From Todiramphus chloris collaris (taxonomy: Eukaryota; Chordata; Aves; Coraciiformes; Alcedinidae): DNA of 64,000 nt. Position 1 is the first letter of the stretch. The number at the start of each line of letters is the position of its first letter. Both the position numbers and the translations under genes were made by a program. The DNA lies in assembly GCA_025345505.1 (NCBI GenBank), contig JANVCC010000120.1, forward strand, positions 4,924,213 through 4,988,212. The letters run 5' to 3'. Positions 35,814 through 47,696 of this stretch are shown one piece after another. Below the pieces are notes generated by a model, which made no database searches, was not told the DNA's origin, and was given only the letters and a program-made list of their open reading frames with translations.

Positions 35814-38800
35814 CCGTGTATCCATGTTGTTTTTAGGCATGTTAAGATTCATTTACACACAGTTCAGTTTACTTAAATTATCAGGAATATGATGTTGCAA
35901 CAGTGCTAAAAAATATTTTCTTTGTCAGTTTTCCCTGTAGCCGACAATGGTTAAAATTAAAACAGTGTTGAGAAGCCACTGAGAGAGAGAGAGAGAGAGA
36001 GAATGTCCACTTGGTTCCATGTCATGGGCAGCTACTGATTTGGTTGTGGTGTCTCTATGTATATTTTTGTAAAGATTTGCATTTTTAATGCTTAGATATT
36101 GGTGATGACTTGATTGATCGTAACTTGCAACATTGTCCTATTGAAAACGTCATACCCGTAGAGCAATTGGTACCCGTGTGTGCTGAACAGTTAAACCAAC
36201 TGTTTAACTTGTTCTTTAATGCTAAACTTTTGTGATAAAAAAACGGAAAACTGGACATCTTAGTGCAACACTGACTGCTGTGAAATGCAGACTGGCGATT
36301 TTCTGTTTCCATTGGTCAAAGGCAGGTTTCCGTGGTCTCTGTGCCCGCTGACACGAGTAGGCTGGTAAACAGAGCTCTCTGGAGAGAGAGTTTTTGAGGT
36401 TTCTCTTTAACCCCACCATCCGGAGAGTTGGTACTAACATTGCACATACTACATGGGGAGAGAGTTGGTCTTGGAAGCTCGTTTGGAGCTTGTGCAGTGT
36501 CGGGACTCGTCAGGATAGAGGCTTCACTGCTTTTGAACTGGCTGCTAGTACTGAATGTGTGGGGGGGTGAAAAACACTCCTGGAAATGGAAAAAAAAAAG
36601 TAAACTCAGATTACAGCAAATGGCAGAGCAACTAAATATTAGGTTGTGTGTACATTTTATGCAGTTTTTGTATCTATTCTAAATTTTAGTGAGCAGTTAA
36701 CCATAAAATTGCTTAGTTTTCCTGCTGTTAGATACAAGTAGATTGTTTCGAGTTGTGTGTGTACAGTATATAAGAACTAAACTTCTATGCCAATGACTCC
36801 TGTGGTTAGTTGGTGTATTCATAGGTATAAAACTGTAGCCATCTCTCTTCCTGAGTAACAAAGGCTTGCTTTTACACGTCAAAAAGTATTTGGTCCAGCA
36901 AGTCTGAATCACTTCTTCCTCAGAACGGGGTAGTGGTTTGGTTACAAGATTTCATTTTACTTCCGAACAAATGTTTGAAGTCGGATATGAACAAGAGCTG
37001 CATCTCTAGCTATTTAGTTTATCACTAATATAGTATATTTAGTAAATTGAATGTGGGGGGAAAAAACCAATAAATATAACAAACCCAGTGTGTAATCTTA
37101 CCAGTATTTCTCTAGAAGGCAAGATACTTTGTTATGAAAATGGCTTTTGGCGTTGTTTTTAATATTTACCTTCAAAAGCCAGCATCAAACTCGTAGCGTT
37201 CCTCGCTGTCTCCTGTAGTAACACAGAAAGACGTTGATTTCACAAAGTTCCTTTTTTTGGAGAAATGTTTTAGGTTTTTGGTTTTAGTGTTTTCAGCAGG
37301 GCCTTTAGAAAAAAAAAAACCAAAACGAAACAGGCGGCTTTTAAATACTGGCAGCGGAACGTGCGCAGGGGTTGATCCTAGAATCTTTGTACATTTGATA
37401 GTATTTCTAACTTTTTTTTTTCCTTTACTGTTTGCAGTTAATGTTCATGTTCTGCTATGCAATCATTTATATGCACGTTCCTTTAATTTTGTAGACTTTC
37501 CTGGATGTATAGTTTAAAAACAGCAAAAAGTCTATTTAAAAACTGTAGCAGTAGCGTGCAGCTCTAGCAGAGGAAAGTTGTGGGATTAAACTTTGTATTT
37601 CCTTTCTTATAGAGGCTTCTAAAAAGGTATTTTTATATGTTCTTTTTAACAAATATTGTGTACTACCTTTCAAACATCGATGTTTTGATCAAAATAACTA
37701 AAGACCCAGCTTATTTTCTGCTTGCTGTAAATTTAGCAAACATGCTGTAATAAAAAAATGAAGGAAATACTGATCCACTGGAATTATTGTAGCTTTAGAA
37801 TTGGACTCCAGAGCATGGTGAGGAGTAAAGCTATGCATCCCTTATGGAGTAAAATCCTTACTATGGCATTTCAGTAAAGGCAGGAATGTATCGTTTAAGG
37901 TCTGAGTAAATGTCCTCTCACATCTGTCAAGGGGTACGAGACAATATAAGAACGATAAGCAGATGTTTTAGTCTAATATATTGATATTTTTTTTCCGTTA
38001 ACTTTCGTTATTGCTGGGTGGACTTGCCCTGTGGTTCTAATTCAGATGTTATTTGCCACGTTATGAACTATTTAACAAAGATTCGCCTAGAGCTGAATTT
38101 CTAGCATCACCTTCTCAATTTCTATTTGCCATATCAACGGTGGTGCTCTAGAAAAGTGGTTAAACTTTGCTGCTGACATTTAGAAACCGAGCTGCCTCCT
38201 GGCACTTGCAGTTCTTCTGCCACTGGAGGAGAACAGCTCTGAAAAGCACTTACTGGCTCTGAGAAGGCCACTTCTAGACTTTGTAATCTGAGCTGTGATT
38301 GTCTTGTAGCGCTCTGCTGGTACCAGCAGAAGACACACACCCCCCCCTCTCCTTTTTCAGCTTTCATACATGAATAGAGTCTTCATAACTAAAATCCCTC
38401 AAAAGTGGTCCCCCCAAGCGTGTCGTGGGGAAGCATGGTTCTGGTTTTGTCAGCAGCCTGCAAGGGATTGCTGAGATTAATGTCCAAGGTAGCCCGGCCA
38501 GTTAGGGCTGGCTGGGTGGGGAGGAGGGAGGGGAACATCTTGGTGGCCAGGCTGAGGTTCTGACTTGAGACTGCAGAGTAACCATAACTGTACCTGAACT
38601 ATTTTGTCAGCATGTCCTTATGTTGTGTGCCTCAACATTGATGTATAGCACAGTTTAAACTTTTTTTTTAATCTTATTTTGAAAATCCAGTTCATTGCAA
38701 GTATAATGTAGTATCTGACAGTTCTGATGGTTCTTTCTTTCTCTCCCAGAGGTAGGACTAAACTTTGACTTGACTTGTGTATATGAACAAGCCAGAAAAG

Positions 38801-40055
38801 CCGAACACAAACCCACGATGTTTCAAGAGTGCATGAATAAAGATGTTGTCCTAGTTCTTGCTCCCATGGAAAAATTGTGAAGAAGCTGTTCTGTGGGCCT
38901 TTCAGTTGGGGACGAGTTAGCAGGATGTGGCCAAAAGGGCAGGGAATGTTTACGCATTCACAAGAGTCCAGCCACAGCCCACCTAGATAACATCTCCCCT
39001 CGGGGCAGGTGTCCTAGGCCTGCTCTAAATCAAAAGCGGGGGCCTGTCTTGCGCAAGCTTCCTGCAGGTTATGCACAGCTGGAATGCAAGAACCTAACGC
39101 AGGCTGCAAAAGATCATGTATAGGCATCTTTCTTTTGGAGTCTCAAGAACGGTGGGAATTATGTTTTGGGTTTTGTTTTTCTTGGTTATTTTTGGGTTTT
39201 TTGGTTTGTTTTTGTTTTTTTTTTTCCCTGTGGTAAATTAGATTTTTGTCATTCCTGCAAAATCTGTAGAATGGAAGTAGTGTGTACAAACAAAAACTGA
39301 ATTCTGCTGAAAGCGATGGCTGTGCTCCAACTCTGCAGCGGAGTGATTTCCCTCGGCAGTCGTAGAAGGCTCTATTGGAACTTCTTTTTCACCAAAAGTC
39401 CATGCACCCAACCGATAATTAAAATAAAAAATCATTAAATTTTTAGTGGTTGAAGTAGCTGGGTGTTTCAATCAGGGACTAGAATAGCCCGGTCTCTGAA
39501 AGCTAAATGTTATCCTTTCTGTGTCTTTTAAAGATGTTTAAATGTACAGTATAATGGCTTGATTCAAAGTGGAAACTCTCAATTTCAATGTTATTTTGAG
39601 CTCTCATCTTGGAAAGAGCTTCTCCTTTTTTTTCCCCCCTCTTACTGTGTAGTCTGGGCTAACCGCTTGAAATCTGCTCAGAGGAGGGCAATTGGATTGA
39701 TCTACACGGCAGCACTGCTACTCTTTTTTTGGCAGGGATGTTGCAGATTAACATTTTGAAGTACAAAGGGATAAATTTACACCTTTTTAGGACATAATCA
39801 CCCATTAATTGCTGGTTTTCTCCATTTATCTTGTAACTTGCTTAAAAAGTCTGTAGTCCATTGCTATAATATTTGTCTAAAGATGCTCTTACTGATGAGA
39901 CTATTCTAGGAAGGGAAGACTATGTACCCTGTAGTGTGTTTGATCAAGAGATGATAATGTTTTATTCATACACATCCTTTTTTCTTGAGTTTTGTGTTCC
40001 ATCTGTGCAAATAACCCTGTGAATCGGGAATAAAATGTACAAGTTTTGACTATAA
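35814..40055 (+). other. SRSF10: SRSF10 3'UTR with several poly(A) signals
   Basis: No open gene follows the stop. AATAAA hexamers occur at 37749-37754, 38836-38841 and 40029-40034, the last followed by a tgtacaagttttgact stretch. Human SRSF10 also has long 3'UTR isoforms. A (GA)11 run lies at 35981-36002. The distal end would be about 500 bp from the end of the convergent PNRC2 gene. Confidence 0.6.
35981..36002. repeat. (GA)n microsatellite
   Basis: Eleven GA units about 170 nt after the SRSF10 stop codon, in the 3'UTR. Confidence 0.95.
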
Positions 40056-40554
40056 CTTGAGAGCACCTTCTGACTTAATTAATACAGCCATAGTCTGTTG
40101 GAGATTGAGCACTGAGCACCGGCTCCCCGAGCCCCTCTAGCCCCGAGCCTGAGCTGCACTGCTCAGACCAGCTTGTCTCATCACCAGTCCAGCTTTACTG
40201 GGCAGAGCCCCACAGCTCTGGTTTGGTGAGTAACATTTAGAGTTCTTTTTGGAGCCCCGTGTTCACAACCCCCTGGCAAGCTCTGAAGGAGAGGGCTCAG
40301 TTCAGGACCCGTCCTTTGCTGCAGACTTGTTCTGTGCAGAATGCATGCCCGGGGCACTCGGGTTGCCCCTTCTTGCTAGGTGATTTTTTTATTGCCAGTC
40401 AAGGATAAGAAAAGGGGCATTTAAATACATTCTTCATCAGCGTTCCGAAACATCACAACTTTCCAGAACTCCTCGACCTGCCAGAGTTGTGTCATCCCAC
40501 TTTTCCATTACCATTTTAAAAGAAACAGATGCTTTTAGGGGGTGAGAAGTTTAG

Positions 40555-42329
40555 TTTATTTCCATTTTTGTTTCCAATTCGTACACATTCCATAAGTATT
40601 TGACAATTTGAAGTCGAGTAAATGCAATTGTATCTGGGATACAGCTCGGTCACTGGTGAGGGGTCCAGGTCACAAAGACCTAAAAAGACTGCCAATTCCA
40701 TCTGATTTGGAGCACTAGGTTTGTAAACATTCAGCCAGCTGCCAAGGCCTTCAGAGAGGAAACACCTCCCAGACCGTTCACTATCTGCTGAAGTCCTGTG
40801 CACATTAAAGCACTTTTCCAGTGATTATCTTGAAATCACACGGGATTCTGTTCTCACAGCTCAGTTGTTTCTGCTGCAGGATCAACTGAACTGTGACAGC
40901 ACCGAAGGGCCCCAGGCAGAAGGTGACATTCTAGGGACTCCTGGGACAAAATCAGGCCCTAGCACTGATGTGGTTTAGAAATAAAACTCTTCCAATATTC
41001 AGTTTGATCAAGCGCCCAAACTCAGCCCTTTGCATTGCTTGGGAAACACCTGATGCCATTTCAAACACCGTAGTGTTTTTTTCATTTCAAAAGCACCTCA
41101 GACATTCAAAACATGAGGATCTTCGACTTGAGCAGCCTTGTTTTTTGGGGTTTTTTTTTTAAGATTTTTGTTTTATTAAAAAAAACTCTATAAAAGCCTC
41201 TTTCGCACTGAGTTTACGTTAAAAATGAGCTCACAACCAAGTAGAACGTGTACTCACTGCATGTTAAGTGCAAGGGCACAGCCACAAATGTCCTCTTTTT
41301 TTTTTTTTAAACAAAATACTTTTTTTTTTTTAATCAGGCCATGTACTCAACATGGCCATCTTACATTCAGCAGTTTTGTACTAAAAATACTTCTGTGCAG
41401 GAAAGCCTGGCATAAATTTACATATGCTACAAAGTTTTACATTTATTTACATGGCTCTGTCTTCCCTATGAAAACATTTTAACCCTTCCCCAAGCTACAG
41501 CAACTGAAACCAGTTCTTACAGGGTCACCAACTGAGGACTGATCTAAGTAACTTCACCTTCTCGCTATTTTAAAAACCATGGAAAACAAAAAATCTCCCA
41601 ACATGATTTAGAACTCCTGAGTGCAGGAAGGGGAGTCTCGAGATCGGTTTGGCAGTCCCCTGGCCACGCAGCACGGTTGGCACAGACTGGGGAGATCCCA
41701 GGGAAGGGCTGCTGGAGCTGGAGACAGTCCCATCTGCCTGACAAGTTCCTCGCGCGCAGGTTCTCTCCTAGACCTCGATTTTAGTCACAGGCTTGAAATG
41801 CTTTTACACTGACTTGGTGCCGAATAAAACTCTGCAGGTATCAAACCAGAGTCATTCTGCCTCGTGCCTGGGCACGGGTCTCTGCTCAGCAAATCCCCTC
41901 TGCAGGGTTTTTACTCAAACAGATTTTACACAGGTCTGAAAAGCAGCGAAGTACCTGACAAAACTTTTCAGTGCAGTTTGGTTTTCTTTTCCCCAGTTAA
42001 TGCTGCATTAAGTTAGGCCAAAGCTGGTTTTCTAACACCATACCAAAAAGTAGTCCCACTTCCAATTCCAGGAGTCAGTCCCATTTACTCTTCCAATAAA
42101 TATGATAAATGGTGACTGTTCAGGGTTTGATTCAATTGATGAAAGAGGAAATCTATTTCACAGTGAAGTGACCACAGCACACAACTTCTGAGGTAAAACA
42201 TGAGGGGAATGTAAACTTTTGCCTCCTCTTCCAAGTGACTAACTACATGCAGCAAGAACACCTCTGATCTGGAGTTGGGAATCATTCTCCAATTTGAAAC
42301 CCTGTAAATTTAACTTGAAAAGTTACAGC
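40555..42329 (-). other. PNRC2: PNRC2 3'UTR (probable)
   Basis: Downstream of the PNRC2 stop on the minus strand, AATAAA (TTTATT on the plus strand) is found at 41442-41447, 41172-41177 and 40555-40560. The farthest would give a 3'UTR of about 1.8 kb, in keeping with the long AU-rich 3'UTR of mammalian PNRC2. No other gene is seen here. Confidence 0.55.
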
Positions 42330-42752
42330 TCAAGCCTGGACTTTAAGTAATGTTTTAAGCTGAAATGTCATGATTTCTTTATCAGAAGGTTTAAAAGAAA
42401 CAGGTACCCAGTGGCTTGGTGGCTTAGGAAGAACACTTGGTGAGGGTGGCTCGCTAAATTTTGCTCCAGCATAGTTCTGATTGGTTTGAGGTGTGAAAAA
42501 CAGGTTGCCATTCGATAGAGCAGGACTCCAATCCTGATTATTGGGGAAATGAACGTGGTTCTTTCCCCCTTTTTGCATGGCCTGCCATGCACCAGCTGAT
42601 GAGTTGCAGCCATGTCCTCTTTCTTTCTTCATATAGGTCTTCATCTGCGAATTCTGGTCTTTGTTCTTCTGCCTGTTTTTAAGTTGTTGATGGTTTTTGG
42701 TGGCATTTCTAGATTGGGGAACTGGAATGTTGAATCTTTCTCCACCACCCAT
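42330..42752 (-). CDS. PNRC2: Proline-rich nuclear receptor coactivator 2
   Basis: PNRC2 is a small adaptor. It coactivates nuclear receptors and links UPF1 to the decapping factor DCP1A in nonsense-mediated and Staufen/glucocorticoid-receptor decay (processing bodies and nucleus). The 140-residue product begins [16 protein letters not shown] and ends [11 protein letters not shown], close to the human protein of 139. Two functional motifs are intact: the proline-rich [13 protein letters not shown] at residues 100-112, followed by SHW, which binds DCP1A or SH3 domains, and the nuclear-receptor box LKTLL at 132-136. The whole CDS sits in one exon whose acceptor (tttttacag) ends at 42771. The start is taken at MGGGE because upstream in-frame residues lack an ATG context and the human protein begins there. 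The gene is tail-to-tail with SRSF10. Confidence 0.97.
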   Translation of the reverse strand: MGGGERFNIPVPQSRNATKNHQQLKNRQKNKDQNSQMKTYMKKERGHGCNSSAGAWQAMQKGGKNHVHFPNNQDWSPALSNGNLFFTPQTNQNYAGAKFSEPPSPSVLPKPPSHWVPVSFKPSDKEIMTFQLKTLLKVQA

Positions 42753-43461
42753 CTTCAACTTAAATGTCACCTGTAAAAACAGGGGGAAAAGTCCATGGAG
42801 TTTGGATCACTACTACTTTAAAATAAAACAAAAAACAAACCAAAAACCAGAAAATACTTTCATTCTAAAGGGGACTGAAATCAATTTAACCAGAACTTGC
42901 AACTGTCAGCTTGTGAAGTTGAGTGTTTTTTCTCTCCTTTACTGGAGACAGTAATGCCAAAGAACATGGCTGACAAAGAGTCATGAGAACTGGATTAGAA
43001 GAGTCTCTTCCGGGCAGGAGATGACGGCCTTAAGAGCGCCTCACCTCCCAGTTCACCCTTCAGCAACTGCCACCCAGGCTCTTTATCAGTCACAGCTTTG
43101 GCTACCTCGTTATGAAAACGCTGGTCCTCCAGGCAGCCCAACAGCTAAACAGGCTGCTGCTTTTCTCCTCAGTGTTACTGGAAGACTGTGAAGGACACGC
43201 TGCTCACAAAATACAGCACCAAAGTGAAGGTGAATCCCAAAAATATTTAAAACTAAGGTTGTTACACCTATAGATCAGAGCAGTTTGCACTGATAAAGCC
43301 ACTCCCCAGTCCTTCTGACAAGTCTTTAAGAATTACTCAAACCCAAAAAGAACTGAAAACCACCTCAAATGGAAAGCAGTCATCTGCAACAACTTCCAAA
43401 GCACACAGCCAGGTACTCTCAGGTGGTACTCAGCACCTTCATGCCGATCTGCCCCATTTAC

Positions 43462-43666
43462 CTTTCAGTTGTCTTCTCAGATTCCACACTCTCCCACTCT
43501 TGCCCCCTTTCTTGCTTCCAAGCCTGAAAGAGTAGGTGCTGCCTTTTGCTGGACTCCTTCCTTTGGCTAGGAATAGAAGTTTTCATGGGCTGATCTGCTG
43601 TATTCAGCCAGGTAGCCGAGCCCAACATCGGATTCTCGGCACGGAAGCTCCAAGGGAGAAGTCCCA
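43462..43666 (-). other. PNRC2: PNRC2 5' non-coding exon 2 with a 56-codon uORF
   Basis: On the minus strand this block is bounded by an acceptor (tcatttatgcag, ending at 43667) and a donor (gaaag|GTAAAT, intron from 43461). An ATG at 43628 opens a frame through the exon for 55 codons plus two bases. Splicing to 42770 completes an Arg codon and gives TGA at 42769-42767. The uORF therefore has 56 codons and stops 14 nt before the PNRC2 ATG. The exon call rests on splice signals and position, without transcript support. Confidence 0.65.
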
Positions 43667-44774
43667 CTGCATAAATGAGAATGAAAATGCAGGTTAAGGA
43701 AACAATCGTTTCCTTACAAATTAAATAAATAAAAGCTGAAATAATTCAGTGAAGATCTTAAGTCAGCTATGTCTCTTATTTGTTAAAGATGACAATATAC
43801 TTCAGATGTAAAAAACCCAACACACAAAAGAACCATGGCAATATTTATCTTGCTCTGTTTATAAAAGCTTCACCATTATACTTAGAATTTCACAAAGAAT
43901 AACGTTTTTATCATGCTCTCTATAGATCTTGATGAGTATTTTAATAACCAAGCGAGAACCTGGTCCTTTTTAATAAGGAAAAAAAACCAAAAGTCAATAC
44001 AGTGGCAAATACTTTGGGATGAATTCTTAGGGAACTATGGCTTCAATGCATCTCTCCTGAGCACAAAGAAACCCTCCCTGGAAAGCACCCGAAGAACTCA
44101 CCCGCCTGGCTCTGCGGGCCCAGAGCAGGAAAGCACCGCCCTGAATTTCTGCCCACAGAAACTGGCTCCAGTGACACGACACTTCCCGTCCAAACCATGG
44201 CACCTCGAACCCTCCTCCAGCCCTTACAACAGAGCTCCAGTTCCATCAGCTGGAGAGCTGTCAGTTCTATCCTTTCACCTTCGCTAGCCAAGCAGTTCCT
44301 TGGGGGTTCTTAACAATCGTTCCCTGTTTAGCCCACGGCTCATCCTCTCCGGAAATCTTTTAAGATTTTAATCTTAAGGCACTCCAATCTCTTCACCTCC
44401 CCCCTAATCGATGTGTCACCCTCAGTCACCAGACCCCCAGGCCACCCCTCTCCTAAAGCTCCAGGCTGAGCCGCCCATCGTCACTTCCAGCTCTGGCCGT
44501 GTTGCGACCCAACCCGAGGGCCGAGTGAACATCATCAGCAGAACCCGAGGTGCCGCTTGCTCCCACCGGAGCGACCCTCACGGGCTCGACGCTTGCCAGA
44601 GCTCGACCTGTTCGTCTCCGAACTTTCTCCCTTCCTCTCTTGGCGACATCCCCCGGTCCTTCGTCCCTAGGAAGCGGGAACCCTCGTCCCTGCTTCCCCA
44701 ACAATGGAGCGGGCCCAGCGAGCACAACATGGCGGCGGCAGCGCCCGGCCCTTCCCGCACCGCTCCTCCCTTAC

Positions 44775-45060
44775 CGACTTCTGTCCGTCTCGTTCGCTCA
44801 CAAGCACAGCAACACACGCACCCGGGCCTTTAGGGACCGACCCCGCTGCTCCGCCGCCGTCACTCTCCCCCCCCTTGCAAACCCCCCCTCGTAAAGCACA
44901 GCGCAGACCGCTCCGCTGGCTGCCGCCGCTACCCCTCTGCCTCCCACACAAAATGGCGGCCGCTCCCCTCCGCCGTATAACACCCTCAGCCCTCCTCCCC
45001 CCTCCCTGCCCCACGCTGCTTCAGCCAATGGGAGCGCGCCGCTCCTTCCCTCCGCCAATG
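44775..45060 (-). promoter_or_regulatory. PNRC2: PNRC2 first exon and CpG-island promoter
   Basis: A minus-strand donor gaagtcg|GTAAGG ends a GC-rich first exon at 44775. The transcription start is probably around 44950. Upstream of it are two CCAAT boxes on the plus strand at 45025-45029 and 45055-45059, exactly 30 bp apart, and GC boxes (ccccgcc, gggcgggg) just beyond 45060. The CpG-rich zone extends from about 44450 to 45320. NF-Y and Sp1 control is inferred from these motifs. Confidence 0.7.
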
Positions 45061-45765
45061 AGGGCCAAGCCCCGCCTGTTGCTGGGCGGGGCCGGGGCAG
45101 ACTGGCCGCCGTTTGAATCTCCTCGGCGCAGGGCAGCTCGGGAGCGAGGCCGCCCCGGGGCCCTTTGTCTGGGGGCCGCCCCTCTGCGGGGCACGGCCCG
45201 GGGGTCCCCGCGCTGCCCTGCCCAAAGCGGCCGCCCCCGGTCCCGGAGCCCCCTTTCCTCGCAACCCCCTTCCCTCGCCCCGCCTGGGAATTAGCACAAC
45301 AAAAGGCGTGGGGGGAGCGGGGGGGGCCGCGCCAGCTGCCGCTTGGGGCTTCAAAGAGGTGACATAAATAACAAAAAAAAAAGGGGGATAAAAAGAAAAC
45401 CACAAAGGAAAAAAAAAAAAAAACCCCACACACACAAGAGCCTTCCCCCCAACGTGAGAGGGTCCCCGCGAGCAGGGGATTCGCCCAACAAAGAGCAGAA
45501 CCCGACCCCGCAGCTTCCCCAGCAGCGAAGGGAGCAGCTCCAGTCCCCACACCTGCGTCTGGATTCGCTCTACTCCTTTTCCGAATGTGAATCATTAACA
45601 TATCTCTATATTTCAGGGGAATTTTTAATGTCGCATATGTCAGGAAATGCGCAAAGGGAAAAAAGCTTCCAGAGGTTTTAAGCGACTGCTGTGGGGATTC
45701 AGAACTGTGGAGGCCTGGCCACTGTTTGCGTTTATTTATGAATACACTCTTTATATACTTTATAC

Positions 45766-45782
45766 ATATATATATATATATA
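45766..45782. repeat. (AT)n microsatellite
   Basis: An uninterrupted run of alternating A and T of 17 bp, upstream of the PNRC2 CpG island. Confidence 0.9.
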
Positions 45783-47572
45783 AGTATATATCTTTATTTT
45801 GCCTCCAGGGATTGTTGACCCTGGAACCCCCAAGATTCGGCCTTCACTGGGCACAGGCTGTGTGGAAATTATGCCCAAGAAAAACTCTCAGAGTCCCGGT
45901 CCTGTCCCCTGGGCAGGGCCAGCCGAGCACCCTACCCCAGCACCCTACACAACACAAGGACCAAAAAACAAAAACTAGTCTCCAAAGAAAATGGAAAGCA
46001 GCTAATTCAGTTTAAACCACACCGAGGGGAGAGAGTACTTGGCACGTGAACATTGAGTTCTCATTTGCAGGCAGACACCTTGAGCTGCTCTGTGTTTTTA
46101 GCTACAAGATGGAAAAATTACTCTATCCTCCTTTGTCTGTAAACCATTTAAAACAGAATTGGTTTCTTACTGACCAGCACCTGATATTCCAGGGCTCTGA
46201 CCTATCCAGGCACTAACAGGACAAAAGTAAATACCCCAAAGAGAAGCAGCATCTTTATATTTGTTATTTTTAATGCAGTGCTACTGAAAAAAAAAAAAAA
46301 AAGACATGGTATATTTTAATACACAAGAAGTGTTGACGTGACCTTCGTTCCTGTTCTTTATTGTATGCTTATACAAAGCAAGCTGAGATTAATTTGTTTC
46401 CCTCCCTTTGCTCAGTGTTTCTTGGCACAATGTTATGGCTGAGATCCTTGCAGTAGCTTTCATTTAGCTTGAAGACAACAGGATCTGCTGTAACCAAACA
46501 CTTCAGCCTTGAAATTCCACTAATTATCTCAAACAACTCTCCCAGAATGCGCATCAGCAGATTTTTGCTTTGGTTCTCTCTTCAGTGTGTTTGTATCTGC
46601 TAAAACAGAATCTCATCTCAGCATGTAGACGTTGAAGTCAGGACATGTCACAGATTTAGAAACAGCATTTTCCCGGCTGCCAACACGCACTCTCAGCTGT
46701 TCTGCTCCCCAGACGTGTACTTTTCAATTCAGATCAAGGATGACACAAGGTCTGGCAGTTTTTCCTCACTATCTTTTAGATATTTCAAAAAACATCTTGT
46801 CTTTCAGAGCTGGCTTTAGGGTCAGGCTGACACATTTAGCTGCAGGAGAGCAGGAAATGCCCATCCATGGTAAACCAACTCTGTACTTGTGCAGAAACTG
46901 CTTCACTGGAGCCCACCAGGAAAACAGGTGAATGCTGCAGTAAATTGTGCCATTCAGAGCTTAAGAAGGAACACAAAGGGTTGGGGTTTTTTTTAATCAA
47001 AAGGGCAGACAGTCCATGATATCCAAAAACACCACAATGCCCAGCTTGGGAGCAAAGAGAAAGTCACCCAAGCTTCACACCTCAGCTGATCAAACCTTGG
47101 GCAGGTTTTCCTTCCTTCAGTGGAGGAAAAGATGTTCCCAGAGCTACATACCCCAGCCCTGTACTGAAGCACCGAGTGCCTGCCATGTCCTGGCCTGCAT
47201 GCCCTGAAGACACAGCACAGGCAGTCCCAGGCTTGATCCCTTATCAAGATCTGACATCCCTTCAAGAGAAGCTGCTTCACTCCCTCAAAAAAGCAATTTT
47301 TTTAAACCTTCCCCCCCACCCCATGTCCTCAACACAAGACTTCTTGTTCCAAAGCCTACGGTGCTACATTCACCTCAGTTACTCATGGGCTGGAGCGAGA
47401 TGCCCCCAGGAGCAGCTCACACCCAGTTTGTGCTACGCAGCTTCCATCTGCTCAAGGCAAGGTCCAAGAGGCAGTGCCCTTGGACACGCTGCTGGAGCAG
47501 GGCAGTACCTTCAAACCTGCCTGCGCTGTGCATCGCCACGAGGCGACAGACCCGATGACCTCAGCTCCGCTA

Positions 47573-47696
47573 CACCTTAGCTAGATGCTCTTACAACGTA
47601 CTGCACCTTAGCTAGATGCTCCTACAACCTGCTGCACCTTAGCTAGATGCTCCTACAACCTGCTGCACCTTAGCTAGATGCTCCTACAACCTGCTG
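47573..47696. repeat. 31-bp tandem repeat, 4 copies
   Basis: Four head-to-tail units, each starting caccttagctagatgctc. The first copy has several differences and the last three are identical, pointing to recent expansion. Intergenic between PNRC2 and CNR2. Confidence 0.95.

Noticed and set aside
42753-42770. Six extra codons before the PNRC2 start
   Set aside because: They lie between the uORF stop and the conserved MGGGE start and do not begin with ATG.
44798-45601. 267-codon minus-strand frame at the PNRC2 promoter
   Set aside because: CpG-island artefact covering the non-coding first exon and promoter.
47573-47696. CRISPR-like array
   Set aside because: Direct tandem repeats without spacers in a vertebrate genome; simple minisatellite.
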